Assembly (NCBI RefSeq): GCF_008079445.1
Contig: NZ_VRYH01000006.1
Span: 186,001 to 250,000 of the forward strand
Origin: Aidingimonas lacisalsi
Lineage (GTDB): Bacteria; Pseudomonadota; Gammaproteobacteria; Pseudomonadales; Halomonadaceae
Direction: 5' to 3'
Length of the DNA stretch: 64,000 bases
Shown: in pieces, positions 43,841 through 52,088 of the stretch
Layout of the letters: the number at the start of each line of letters is the position of its first letter
How positions within the stretch are numbered: position 1 is the stretch's first letter
The notes under the pieces: model-generated
Told to the model about the DNA's origin: nothing
Database searches by the model: none
Seen by the model: the letters and a program-made list of their open reading frames with translations, nothing else
Position numbers and translations under genes: made by a program

Positions 43841-44500
43841 TCACGATGGTTGTTTGACCGTACGCAAATACGGCTTGAGTGTCTTGTAGCCTTCCGGGTA
43901 TTTCTTCTGCGCTTCTTCGTCGCTGACCGACGGGGGAATGATGACATCTTCCCCTGGTTGCCAGTTAACCGGCGTGGCCACAGTGTGCTTGGCCGTTAAC
44001 TGAACGGAATCCAGCAGACGCAACACCTCGTTGAAATCGCGCCCGGACGTCATGGGATAGACGAGCATCGCCTTGACCTTCTTGTCCGGACCGATGAGGA
44101 AGACCGATCGTACGGTCGCGTTATCCGCCGGGGTACGCCCCTCCGCACTGCCATCAAGATCGGCCGGCAACATGTCATAAAGCTTGGCGACTTCCAGTTG
44201 GCTGTCGCCGATCATGGGATAGTTGGGGGCGGTCCCTTGCGTTTCCTCGATATCCTTCGACCAGGCCGCATGGTTGTCGACGGGATCCACCGACAGGCCG
44301 ATGATCTTGGTGTTACGCTTGTCGAATTCGGGCTTCAACTTGGCCATATAGCCCAACTCGGTGGTGCACACCGGCGTGAAGTCCTTGGGATGCGAGAAGA
44401 GAACGCACCAGTCGTCACCAATCCATTCGTGGAAATTCAGTTTGCCTTGCGTGGTTTCTGCAGTGAAGTCCGGAGCAGTATCGCCGATTCTAAGGCTCAT
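43841..44500 (-). CDS. 1-Cys peroxiredoxin (Prx6 type)
   Basis: 219 residues. The peroxidatic Cys45 is in FSHPKDFTPVCTTELGYMAKL. Length, the long C-terminal arm (VNWQPGEDVIIPPSVSDEEAQKKYPEGYKTLKPYLR) and the lack of a resolving Cys place it in the Prx6/LsfA group. It reduces peroxides with a small-molecule or protein thiol. The 160-bp upstream gap should hold its promoter; I found no secure OxyR site. Confidence 0.94.
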   Translation of the reverse strand: MSLRIGDTAPDFTAETTQGKLNFHEWIGDDWCVLFSHPKDFTPVCTTELGYMAKLKPEFDKRNTKIIGLSVDPVDNHAAWSKDIEETQGTAPNYPMIGDSQLEVAKLYDMLPADLDGSAEGRTPADNATVRSVFLIGPDKKVKAMLVYPMTSGRDFNEVLRLLDSVQLTAKHTVATPVNWQPGEDVIIPPSVSDEEAQKKYPEGYKTLKPYLRTVKQPS

Positions 44501-44660
44501 CGTTAAACCCCCTTGTGTGAGTGGGTGGTCCGGGTGACATGTCGGGTAACCGAGGGGCCAACCCGTGCATGTCTCATTGTCAATACAGCCTGACTATAAA
44601 CTATTGGGACGCTAGCGGTCGTTAGCAACCCTCGGTGATCGAATTTATCGTGACTGGCGG

Positions 44661-46592
44661 TCATGGTTTGCGAGTCCGCTGTGAACGTCTGGTGCGCTGC
44701 GAATTCGAGTTGGACCGGCGGGCGCGCCGTCGTTTCGATGCCTTGCGGGGTTGGGTGGGTTCGACACCCTGAGCACTGGCCAAGGCATCGCGTACCCGTG
44801 TCGCATCGGCGGTGCCCAGCAGTTCACGCACGTCCTCGATCAGTCCCTCCAGAAACCGGGTCGGCGAATCTTCCTGGTTGGCAATGCCCGTCAGGCGTTG
44901 CTCCCATATGGCCGTACGTTCTGGTCGGCTGGCTGCCTCCGGCAGTGCACGAATCAATGCGTGACCGGTACGCGTGGCACGCAGGGCGCTGCCCTGGCGG
45001 GCCAGATAGCCACGTTCCAGCAGGGTTTCGAGGATACTGGCACGCGTTGCCTCGGTACCCAACCCATCGGTATCGCGCAGCGTGCGTTTGACATCCCGAT
45101 CCTCGACGTAACGGGCAATGTTCATCATCGCCTTGATCAAACTGGCATCGGTGAATGGGTCCGGTGGACGGGTTTCGCGATCTTCCACATCCTGGCCGGT
45201 CACACGGGCCGTTTCGCCCTTCGTCAGTGTGGGGAGAGCGGGAGCGTCGTCACGTGTAGTGAACAGGGGCTTCCAGCCTGGGACGAGGATGTCGCGTCCT
45301 TGAGCGTCGAAGGCTTCATCGAGGAGGATGAAGCGAGCCTTGACCTCATTGAATTCCAGCGCTGGGTAGAACTGAGCCAGGACATTGCGCACGATCAACC
45401 GGTAGACGTTTGCTTCGACGGTGGTCAATCGGCAGGCATCGACTGGTTTACCGGTGGGGGCGAGGGCGTGGTGCGCACCGACTTTCTTGTCGTTCCAGGC
45501 GCGGGAACGGCGATGAAACTCTGCGCTGCCAAGCCAGGCAGTCAGGGTGTCGTCGCCCTGACAGGCGCCATGTAGCGTTGTCCGGGCAGTAGCGAGATGT
45601 TGCTCGGGCAAATAACGGCAATCACTGCGCGGGTACGTAATCAGCTTGTGGTGCTCGTAGAGACGTTGGCATGTGTCCAGGACCGCTTTGGCCGAGAGTT
45701 TATAGCGTCGGGCGGCATCGACCTGCAAGGCCGACAGTGAGTATGGCAGGGGGGCATTCTGTCGGCGGTGCTGCGTGTCGAGCTCGGTCAACCGACCGCT
45801 GGCCCCCGGGAGTCGGGAGGCCAGGGCATCGGCCGGACCTCTTTTCAGCAAGCGCCCCTGATCATCCAGGGAATGGTCAGCCCCGGGTTGCCACCAGGCG
45901 CGGAGTTGACCGTGTTCGACGGCCAGGTCCACCCAAAGGACATGGAATGGGTAGGGTTGGAAGGCATTGATTTCGTTGTCGCGGCGTACGACCAAGCCGA
46001 GTACCGGGGTCTGTACACGACCGACGGAAAAGACGCCATCATGGCCGGCTTGACGCCCGACCAGCGTCCAGGCCCGTGTCAGGTTGATACCGTATAACCA
46101 GTCGGCGCGAGCGCGTGCCTCGGCGGCTCGATGCAACGCTTGAAAGTCGGCATTGTCGCGGAGAGCCGACAGGGCCTTCGCCACGGCCGGCCGGTTGAGG
46201 TCGCTGATCAACAAACGTTCGACCGGACCACGCCAGCCCAGATGGTCGATGACTTCCTGGACCAGTAATTGACCCTCTCGGTCAGGATCGCCGGCATGGA
46301 TGACGCGTGAGGCTTGCTTCAGCCACCGTTGGATGATTTTCAGTTGACCGCGTGCCTTGGCGCGAGGTGTCAGTTGCCACTGGCAGGGAAGAATAGGGAG
46401 GTGGTCGAGACGCCACTGCTTGTAAGCCGGATCATAGGCTTCCGGCGGGGACTGTTCCAGCAAATGGCCCAGACACCACGTCACGGTGGTATCGCCGACG
46501 CTGATAGCCCCCTCCGAGCGCGTTGCACTTCCCGGAAGCGCATCGGCAATGGCACGGGCCAGACTGGGTTTTTCAGCGATGATCAATCGCAT
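44661..46592 (-). CDS. topB: DNA topoisomerase III
   Basis: 643 residues from the ATG at 46592 (MRLIIAEKPSLARAIADALPG), with GGGAG 6 nt upstream. TOPRIM motifs (AEKPSLA, HAGDPDREGQLL) and the active-site Tyr region (LITYPRSDCRYLPE) are intact. It decatenates DNA in replication and recombination. The C-terminus ends in a strongly basic Arg/Ser/Lys tail of about 30 residues rather than Cys4 zinc fingers. Confidence 0.95.
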   Translation of the reverse strand: MRLIIAEKPSLARAIADALPGSATRSEGAISVGDTTVTWCLGHLLEQSPPEAYDPAYKQWRLDHLPILPCQWQLTPRAKARGQLKIIQRWLKQASRVIHAGDPDREGQLLVQEVIDHLGWRGPVERLLISDLNRPAVAKALSALRDNADFQALHRAAEARARADWLYGINLTRAWTLVGRQAGHDGVFSVGRVQTPVLGLVVRRDNEINAFQPYPFHVLWVDLAVEHGQLRAWWQPGADHSLDDQGRLLKRGPADALASRLPGASGRLTELDTQHRRQNAPLPYSLSALQVDAARRYKLSAKAVLDTCQRLYEHHKLITYPRSDCRYLPEQHLATARTTLHGACQGDDTLTAWLGSAEFHRRSRAWNDKKVGAHHALAPTGKPVDACRLTTVEANVYRLIVRNVLAQFYPALEFNEVKARFILLDEAFDAQGRDILVPGWKPLFTTRDDAPALPTLTKGETARVTGQDVEDRETRPPDPFTDASLIKAMMNIARYVEDRDVKRTLRDTDGLGTEATRASILETLLERGYLARQGSALRATRTGHALIRALPEAASRPERTAIWEQRLTGIANQEDSPTRFLEGLIEDVRELLGTADATRVRDALASAQGVEPTQPRKASKRRRARRSNSNSQRTRRSQRTRKP

Positions 46593-46710
46593 GAGCACTC
46601 CCTCGGGTTGAGGTGGATATCTTTACAGTATCCAAGGTCGTTGGCCAGGTGTACTCTCATCGAAAACTGTACAGGTAATGTACTGTTTTACGCCAAGCAA
46701 GGAGATGGTC

Positions 46711-47961
46711 ATGCGTGAGCGAGGCAGAACTCGCCGGTTACTCGGGTTGGGTGCCCGAACGGGGGGCGCCATGCTCAAGACTCGCATGGGAGGCGAGACG
46801 AACTGGCGTGCTCTGGGAGAGGCGCTGTTCGAGGGGTTGTCTGAGCTCAAGGGACCTGCCATGAAACTGGCGCAGATCATGGCTCAATGGGACGACTTGC
46901 TGCCACCGGACCTCGCCGATGAACTGGCCCGACTGCAACGTCAGGCGGCCCCCATGCCATGGTCCCGGATTCGCGCGACACTCGTCGCCGAGTACGGGCC
47001 GCTGGATGCAGTATTCGCTCACATCGAGACCACGCCGTTTGCCAGCGCCTCGATGGGCCAGGTTCACAAGGCAACCACCCTTGACGGCGATACGTTGGTG
47101 CTCAAGGTACAGTACCCGGGCCTGGTGGATGTGCTGGAGAGCGATCTGGCGCAGGTCAAGCGAATGATGCGTTTGGGGCGCTGGTTGCGCGTGCCGCAGG
47201 TTCGTCTGGATGCCTTGTTCGAGGAGCTGGCTGATAGTTTGCGTAATGAGTTGGACTATCGCGCAGAAGCGCAATCATTGGAACGCTATCGGCAGCGGTA
47301 TGCCGGCCACGACTGGGTGGTGATACCGGCTCCACGCCATGACTTGTGCACGCCACGGGTACTGGCCATGCAGTACATCGACGGCATCCCGTTGCGAGAT
47401 TTGGAGTCGGAACCGGACGTACGGCGACAAGTCATCGCCGCATCCCTGGCCGACTGGCTGACCGAGGAGCTCTTCACCCATGGTGAACTCCATGCCGATC
47501 CGCATGCGGGAAACTTCGCCTGTGATGAACGGAACAGGCTGGTCGTCTATGACCTGGGGGCGGTGATTCCCGTACCGCCAGCTCGGTTGGCGGTCATGCT
47601 CGAACTGCTCGACGCCACGCTGGCCAACGATCCCATGGCGATGGAGGCTGCGTTGGTGTCGTTGGGCGGACGCCAGGGAGAAGGCGCCCCGCTGGCGCTC
47701 TACCAGGAATCCGCCGAAGCGGTGGCGCCACTGTTCCAACCCGGCGTCCAGGATTTTAGTGATGTCAGGGTGCACCGGCGGTTGCGGGAACTCAGTCCGC
47801 GTGTCTGGGCAGCGCTGGATCGGCTACAACCACCTGCCGATACCTTGTTGCTGTCTCGTACCCTCAATGGGCATTACTGGAATCTGGTACGGTTGGGGGC
47901 ACGGCTGGATATGCAGGCGCGTACGCAGCCGTTGTTGGCATGGGCAAGAAAACGACGGTAA
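46711..47961 (+). CDS. ABC1/AarF/UbiB-family atypical kinase
   Basis: 416 residues from ATG 46711, with AAGGAG 6 nt upstream. Motifs of the ADCK/UbiB family are clear: KLAQIMAQWDDLLPPDLADELARLQ (the KxGQ-like lid), FASASMGQVHKATTLDGDTLVLKVQYPG (A-rich loop and Lys), ELDYRAEAQSLERY and HGELHADPHAGNF with the DLGAV metal motif. The short form without the two C-terminal helices of UbiB suggests a paralogue; relatives support quinone or lipid metabolism. Its biological substrate is unknown. Confidence 0.88.
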   Translation: MRERGRTRRLLGLGARTGGAMLKTRMGGETNWRALGEALFEGLSELKGPAMKLAQIMAQWDDLLPPDLADELARLQRQAAPMPWSRIRATLVAEYGPLDAVFAHIETTPFASASMGQVHKATTLDGDTLVLKVQYPGLVDVLESDLAQVKRMMRLGRWLRVPQVRLDALFEELADSLRNELDYRAEAQSLERYRQRYAGHDWVVIPAPRHDLCTPRVLAMQYIDGIPLRDLESEPDVRRQVIAASLADWLTEELFTHGELHADPHAGNFACDERNRLVVYDLGAVIPVPPARLAVMLELLDATLANDPMAMEAALVSLGGRQGEGAPLALYQESAEAVAPLFQPGVQDFSDVRVHRRLRELSPRVWAALDRLQPPADTLLLSRTLNGHYWNLVRLGARLDMQARTQPLLAWARKRR

Positions 47962-48030
47962 ATCACTGTGCTGGGTGAGGCCGGTATCGGCGGCATGGTA
48001 GGATGGGGCCGTTTCTGGGCGGAGATTGCG

Positions 48031-49854
48031 ATGCTGGCAGCATGGGTGGAACAATTGTTGGGATTTGCGTCGGGTGCACTCGATGCGATCCGCGACGACG
48101 AATATTATCCGGCCTTGATTGCCTGGGCCCGTGAGGACGGCGTGCGGTATATCGGTGGTGATCTGGCCATGGCGCAAGCTCTGGCACCGGAGCTCTGGTC
48201 GCAGACGCCGCTGGAACGCCTCGACTTCGCTTGTGAACCGCTGGCACGTCCCGGCAGTCACGAGCCTTGCTGGTGCGACTCCGGCCGGCCGACCCGAGAT
48301 TGCTGCGGGACGGTGACCCTGCCTGGACCGATTCCCGACCACTTGATGTGGATGCTGTCACTGCGTGAATGGAAGGGAGAAACGCTCAAGGCGGCGCTCC
48401 GTAGCGGTCGTGCACCAGCCCAGGCGCTGCTCGAGGCCGGCCTGATCGCTGCGGAAAGCGGTCAGCGTGGCCGCGCACAACAGATGCTCGAAGCGCTGTT
48501 CGACCAAAGCGACTGGTCGGCACTGCCCGAACAGTCCGAGCCGGCATTCGAGTTGCTGGTCGACCTCTATCACGAACGTGGCTTTCACCGAAAGCGTACG
48601 GCGCTGCTTGATGCCGTTCTCGAACGCGGCCCAATGTTTCTGCGTGGCGTCGCGCTGGAGCGGTTATGCCTGATGCATCTCGACAACGATGATCTGGCTG
48701 GCGCCAGGCAAGCGTTCGTGCGTGCACAACAGGCATTGCCCGACTCGCCCACGCTGGCCTATATCGAGGCCATGCTGCTGCTACACGAAGGTAATGTTGA
48801 AGAGGCCAAGGAGAGGGCGCGTTTCTGGTTTCGTCGGTTGGCGCGTCAAGGTGAACTCGATCCGGAGCAGCTCGAGTTCCTGGGGGACTTGGCTGACAAT
48901 CCGGAAGCCACGCTGGCCGAACAAATGGTCAATGCCGAAGAGGACCTGGCGGAACCCCTGGCGGCGCTTCAGGCATTGCTGGAGGTTCTGCCGACGGCGC
49001 CGCGTCTGCGATTCCACCACATCAAGGATGGTGAATACGAGTACCAGGCCAGTGAGCGAGAAGCGTCGTTACATGCCGCCTGGTTCGAACATTTTCAGGT
49101 ACGGGTCGACGAAGAGTCGGCACTGGGTTTCGAGGCGGACCCCTGGCCACATGCCGATACCTGGCTAAGGGAGCTGTGTACGCATCCGGAATGGCTGGAC
49201 TCACCGCGTGTCCTGCAGGATCTGGCATTAGCGATGACCCGCCGATTCGGTAGTTTGCCTTGGATGGCGCCGAGCCTGTTCGAACCCCTGGCATTGCGTC
49301 TCGAACGCTGGCTTGCCCAACTAGCCGACGATGGGGCTACGGATTTTGCCTGGGAACCGGCCGACAATGCGGTCTTGCTACGGGCCGGGCTGGCGCTGGT
49401 CGTTGGCATGGAACGTGGCGCACGAGAGCACTCCCGTCGTCTGGCCGAGCACTTGCTGACGCTGGACCGCCACGACCAGCTGGGCCTGAGAGAATTGGTG
49501 CTCGATCAATTGTTGCGTGCCGATCGCAATCATCAAGCGCTGGAAGTCAGTGAGCCAACCGGCGACACGCCCCTGTTGGGAGTGATCATGGGGCGGGTTC
49601 TGGCGCTGTTTCGGCTCGAGCGGCGCGATGAGGCAAAGGAGGCGCTTGATCAAGCGATGCATATCAACCCATATGTGGTGGATATTCTCTGTGACGAGAG
49701 CGTTAAACCCGCGCCTCACACATCCAGTGAGGCGCCGGCCGCCGGCAGCCGCTCGGAGGCATGGCAGTACCGAACCCTGATGCGGGATCAGTGGGCCAAT
49801 AGCCATGGAGCGTTGGACTGGTTGTCGTCACAGCGTCACGCGCGTAAGCGCTAA
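48031..49854 (+). CDS. SEC-C motif, repeat-containing protein of unknown function
   Basis: About 607 residues from ATG 48031, with GGAG 6 nt upstream; an upstream GTG at 47968 is possible. The SEC-C zinc motif near residue 75 is GSHEPCWCDSGRPTRDCCG (Cys80, Cys82, Cys91, Cys92). Helical TPR-like repeats follow (AGLIAAESGQRGRAQQMLEALFD, LCLMHLDNDDLAGARQAFVRAQQALPDSP and the C-terminal FRLERRDEAKEALDQAMHINPY). SEC-C is the tail motif of SecA but also occurs in many stand-alone proteins. It ends 1 bp before the convergent ampG stop. Confidence 0.82.
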   Translation: MLAAWVEQLLGFASGALDAIRDDEYYPALIAWAREDGVRYIGGDLAMAQALAPELWSQTPLERLDFACEPLARPGSHEPCWCDSGRPTRDCCGTVTLPGPIPDHLMWMLSLREWKGETLKAALRSGRAPAQALLEAGLIAAESGQRGRAQQMLEALFDQSDWSALPEQSEPAFELLVDLYHERGFHRKRTALLDAVLERGPMFLRGVALERLCLMHLDNDDLAGARQAFVRAQQALPDSPTLAYIEAMLLLHEGNVEEAKERARFWFRRLARQGELDPEQLEFLGDLADNPEATLAEQMVNAEEDLAEPLAALQALLEVLPTAPRLRFHHIKDGEYEYQASEREASLHAAWFEHFQVRVDEESALGFEADPWPHADTWLRELCTHPEWLDSPRVLQDLALAMTRRFGSLPWMAPSLFEPLALRLERWLAQLADDGATDFAWEPADNAVLLRAGLALVVGMERGAREHSRRLAEHLLTLDRHDQLGLRELVLDQLLRADRNHQALEVSEPTGDTPLLGVIMGRVLALFRLERRDEAKEALDQAMHINPYVVDILCDESVKPAPHTSSEAPAAGSRSEAWQYRTLMRDQWANSHGALDWLSSQRHARKR

Positions 49855-49855
49855 C

Positions 49856-51226
49856 TCATGAAGTGCCGGCCTTGGCCGAGGATGCGGGGAGCAATTCCCG
49901 GTCACGGTGGACACGCCATGCCAGTATGATGGCCGGAATACCCAGCAGCGATGCCAGTATGAAGAATGCGACGTATCCCTGAGTATCTACCACTATGCCT
50001 GAAAAGCCGCCGATGAACTTGCCGGGCAACGTCATCAGCGACGAAAACAGCGCATACTGCGTGGCGGTGTAGGCGCGTGACGTCAGGCTGGACAGAAAAG
50101 CGATGAAAACGGTACTGGCCAGACCATTGGAGAGATTGTCACCGACGATGGTCATCACCAGCATGGGCGTATTGGCACCGCTGACGGCCAGAAGCGCGAA
50201 CAGCAGATTGGTTACGGCCACGATCCCGGCGCCCAGAATCAGTATCGGACCAATCCCATAGCGCGCGACCAGCAGGCCGCCGAGTATACCGCCGCCGATG
50301 CTCATGGCGATGCCGAAGACATTGGTCACATTGGCGATGGTGGATAGCGAGAAGCCCAGGTCGATGTAGAGTGGATTGGCCATGGCGGCCATCGACAGGT
50401 CACTGATACGAAAGACGGCCACGAACACGAGAAGCCACAGTGCCTTGTGCCGATGACGCGTGAAGAAATCCGTGAAAGGGCAGATGATGGCCCCGATGGC
50501 CCAGGCCTGCAGGCGGCGCAGAGGCTTCGGTCTGTCCCGGCTATTGCGGATGAAAGAACGCACACGCGGTTCGTGGATGAGTTGGACCGTCAACGATGAG
50601 CGTTGCGGTTCCGGCCGCACCAGAGCCGTGAGCGCCCCGACTCCGACCAGGGCCGCCATGCTTAGATAGGCTACCTCCCACGAGACCAGGTCCGCGATGT
50701 AGAGTGCCCCGGCTCCGGCGGCCAACAGCCCGCTACGGTAGCCAATGATATAGGTCGATGCCATGGCAGCCTGGACATCGTCTTCCGCCGACTCGATCCG
50801 GAAGGCATCGATGGTGATGTCTTGTGTCGCAGAGCCGAAGGCGACCAGCAAGGCGAAGATAGCGACCAGCGTCAGATTCAAGTGGGCCTCGAGACTCGAG
50901 AGGCCGATCAGGCCGGCAGCGATCATGGCCTGGGCGCACAGCATCCAGCCGCGCCTTTGCCCGAAAACGCGGGTCATGATCGGTAGCGCCAGACGGTCGA
51001 CCACGGGGGCCCAGAAAAACTTGATCGAGTAGAGAATGCCGATCCAGGAGAAAAAACCGATGGCGGCGACTTCTACATCGCTGCTGCGCAGCCAGGCCGA
51101 TAGGGTGGAGAATACCAACAGGAAGGGAAGACCGGCCGAGAATCCCAGAAAGAGCATGGTGATGACGGGGGGGCGCAAGTAGATGACCAATGCTTCACGC
51201 CAACTTCGTTGGGCAGTAGGCCTCAT
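49856..51226 (-). CDS. ampG: AmpG-type MFS permease (muropeptide uptake)
   Basis: 456 residues with about 12-14 membrane helices. The N-terminal LRPPVITMLFLGFSAGLPFLLVFSTLSAWLR and IGILYSIKFFWAPVVDRLALP are the AmpG signature. It imports GlcNAc-anhydro-muropeptides for cell-wall recycling and beta-lactamase induction. ATG at 51226 has GGGAG 8 nt upstream. A basic cytoplasmic loop of about 40 residues (RNSRDRPKPLRRLQ) divides the protein. Confidence 0.92.
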   Translation of the reverse strand: MRPTAQRSWREALVIYLRPPVITMLFLGFSAGLPFLLVFSTLSAWLRSSDVEVAAIGFFSWIGILYSIKFFWAPVVDRLALPIMTRVFGQRRGWMLCAQAMIAAGLIGLSSLEAHLNLTLVAIFALLVAFGSATQDITIDAFRIESAEDDVQAAMASTYIIGYRSGLLAAGAGALYIADLVSWEVAYLSMAALVGVGALTALVRPEPQRSSLTVQLIHEPRVRSFIRNSRDRPKPLRRLQAWAIGAIICPFTDFFTRHRHKALWLLVFVAVFRISDLSMAAMANPLYIDLGFSLSTIANVTNVFGIAMSIGGGILGGLLVARYGIGPILILGAGIVAVTNLLFALLAVSGANTPMLVMTIVGDNLSNGLASTVFIAFLSSLTSRAYTATQYALFSSLMTLPGKFIGGFSGIVVDTQGYVAFFILASLLGIPAIILAWRVHRDRELLPASSAKAGTS

Positions 51227-51379
51227 AAAGAAACTCCCGAGTCTGAAGACGGAGGCAAGCGCACACCGGCGCGAGGCAATGGTAAACTAGCCAGATAGCG
51301 CTTGATAGCTTGTCTGCAACATCAATCTCTTGCCCCATCTGTGCCGGGGCCCATGGATCGACAGTGGAGAAACGGCATC

Positions 51380-51913
51380 ATGCACGACCCTGAAACGAGT
51401 GTGTCCGAAGCCGATGCACGCCCCCGTTGGTATGTCATTCAATGCAAAGGTGGAGAATCCTTCCGTGCCACGGAGCACCTCGATAATCAGGGGTATGACG
51501 TTTTCCATCCGGTATTGGAAGTGCAGAAGAAACGCCGACAGAAACTGACATGGATTGCCGAGCCGCTGTTTCCGTACTACCTGTTCATCCGCCTGGACAG
51601 ATTGGCCAGCAATTGGCGACCGATTCGTTCCACGCGCGGCGTGTTGAAACTCTTGACGTTCGGTGACGAGCCGCTAGCGGTGGATGATGCCTTGGTCGAC
51701 ATGCTACGCGAACATCCGGCGGGAACCTGGGGCGAAGATGCCAACGTCTATTTCCGTGCCGGTGATGCCGTGGAAATCACGGAAGGGCCATTCCGGGATC
51801 TGCAGGCGGTGTTTCAGTCGCAGAAGGGGGAAGAGCGCGCGATCGTGCTACTCAACATGCTCCACAAGCAGCAGCGCCTGGAAATGCCCATTTCTCAGTT
51901 ACGGCGACGATGA
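51380..51913 (+). CDS. rfaH: Transcription antitermination factor RfaH
   Basis: 177 residues from the ATG at 51380 (MHDPETSVSEADARPRWYVIQCKGGES); GTG/ATG codons upstream (51353 and 51302) would add a tail of no known use. The NusG N-terminal domain (RWYVIQCK ... EPLFPYYLFIRLD ... STRGVLKLLTFG) and KOW domain (AVEITEGPFRDLQAVFQSQKGEERAIVLLNML) are those of RfaH. It suppresses pausing on ops-containing long operons such as those for lipopolysaccharide. No ops element is seen nearby. Confidence 0.88.
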   Translation: MHDPETSVSEADARPRWYVIQCKGGESFRATEHLDNQGYDVFHPVLEVQKKRRQKLTWIAEPLFPYYLFIRLDRLASNWRPIRSTRGVLKLLTFGDEPLAVDDALVDMLREHPAGTWGEDANVYFRAGDAVEITEGPFRDLQAVFQSQKGEERAIVLLNMLHKQQRLEMPISQLRRR

Positions 51914-52039
51914 AGGAGTACGACTTCTCGCACTCTTGATGCAGATCAACGCGGCGTCTTCCGTCGTGTCGTAGAGTGCGAACTGGACATAGCCTAATGT
52001 GTCCAGTGTTGTCAGGGGAGGGGGCAATGCCCCGTTTCG

Positions 52040-52063
52040 CCGGCCTTTCGGGGCCGGTTTTTT
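52040..52063 (+). terminator. Intrinsic terminator downstream of rfaH
   Basis: CCGGCC (52040-52045) pairs with GGCCGG (52052-52057), loop TTTCGG, followed by six T. A weaker hairpin, GGGGC-AAT-GCCCC, lies just before it. Confidence 0.85.
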
Positions 52064-52088
52064 CGTGTCCGGGAGATGGCACGGGGAG

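Noticed and set aside
44501-44660. OxyR-type site upstream of the peroxiredoxin
   Set aside because: An ATAG...CTAT-like segment (ATAGTTTATAGTC) was seen but the spacing and second half do not match the OxyR pattern.
46593-46710. LexA box near topB/AarF kinase
   Set aside because: CTGTACAGG and TGTACTG repeats occur, but there is no CTG-N10-CAG palindrome.
51914-52039. ops element or leader of a polysaccharide operon next to rfaH
   Set aside because: The GGCGGTAGC-type ops word is absent in the region read.
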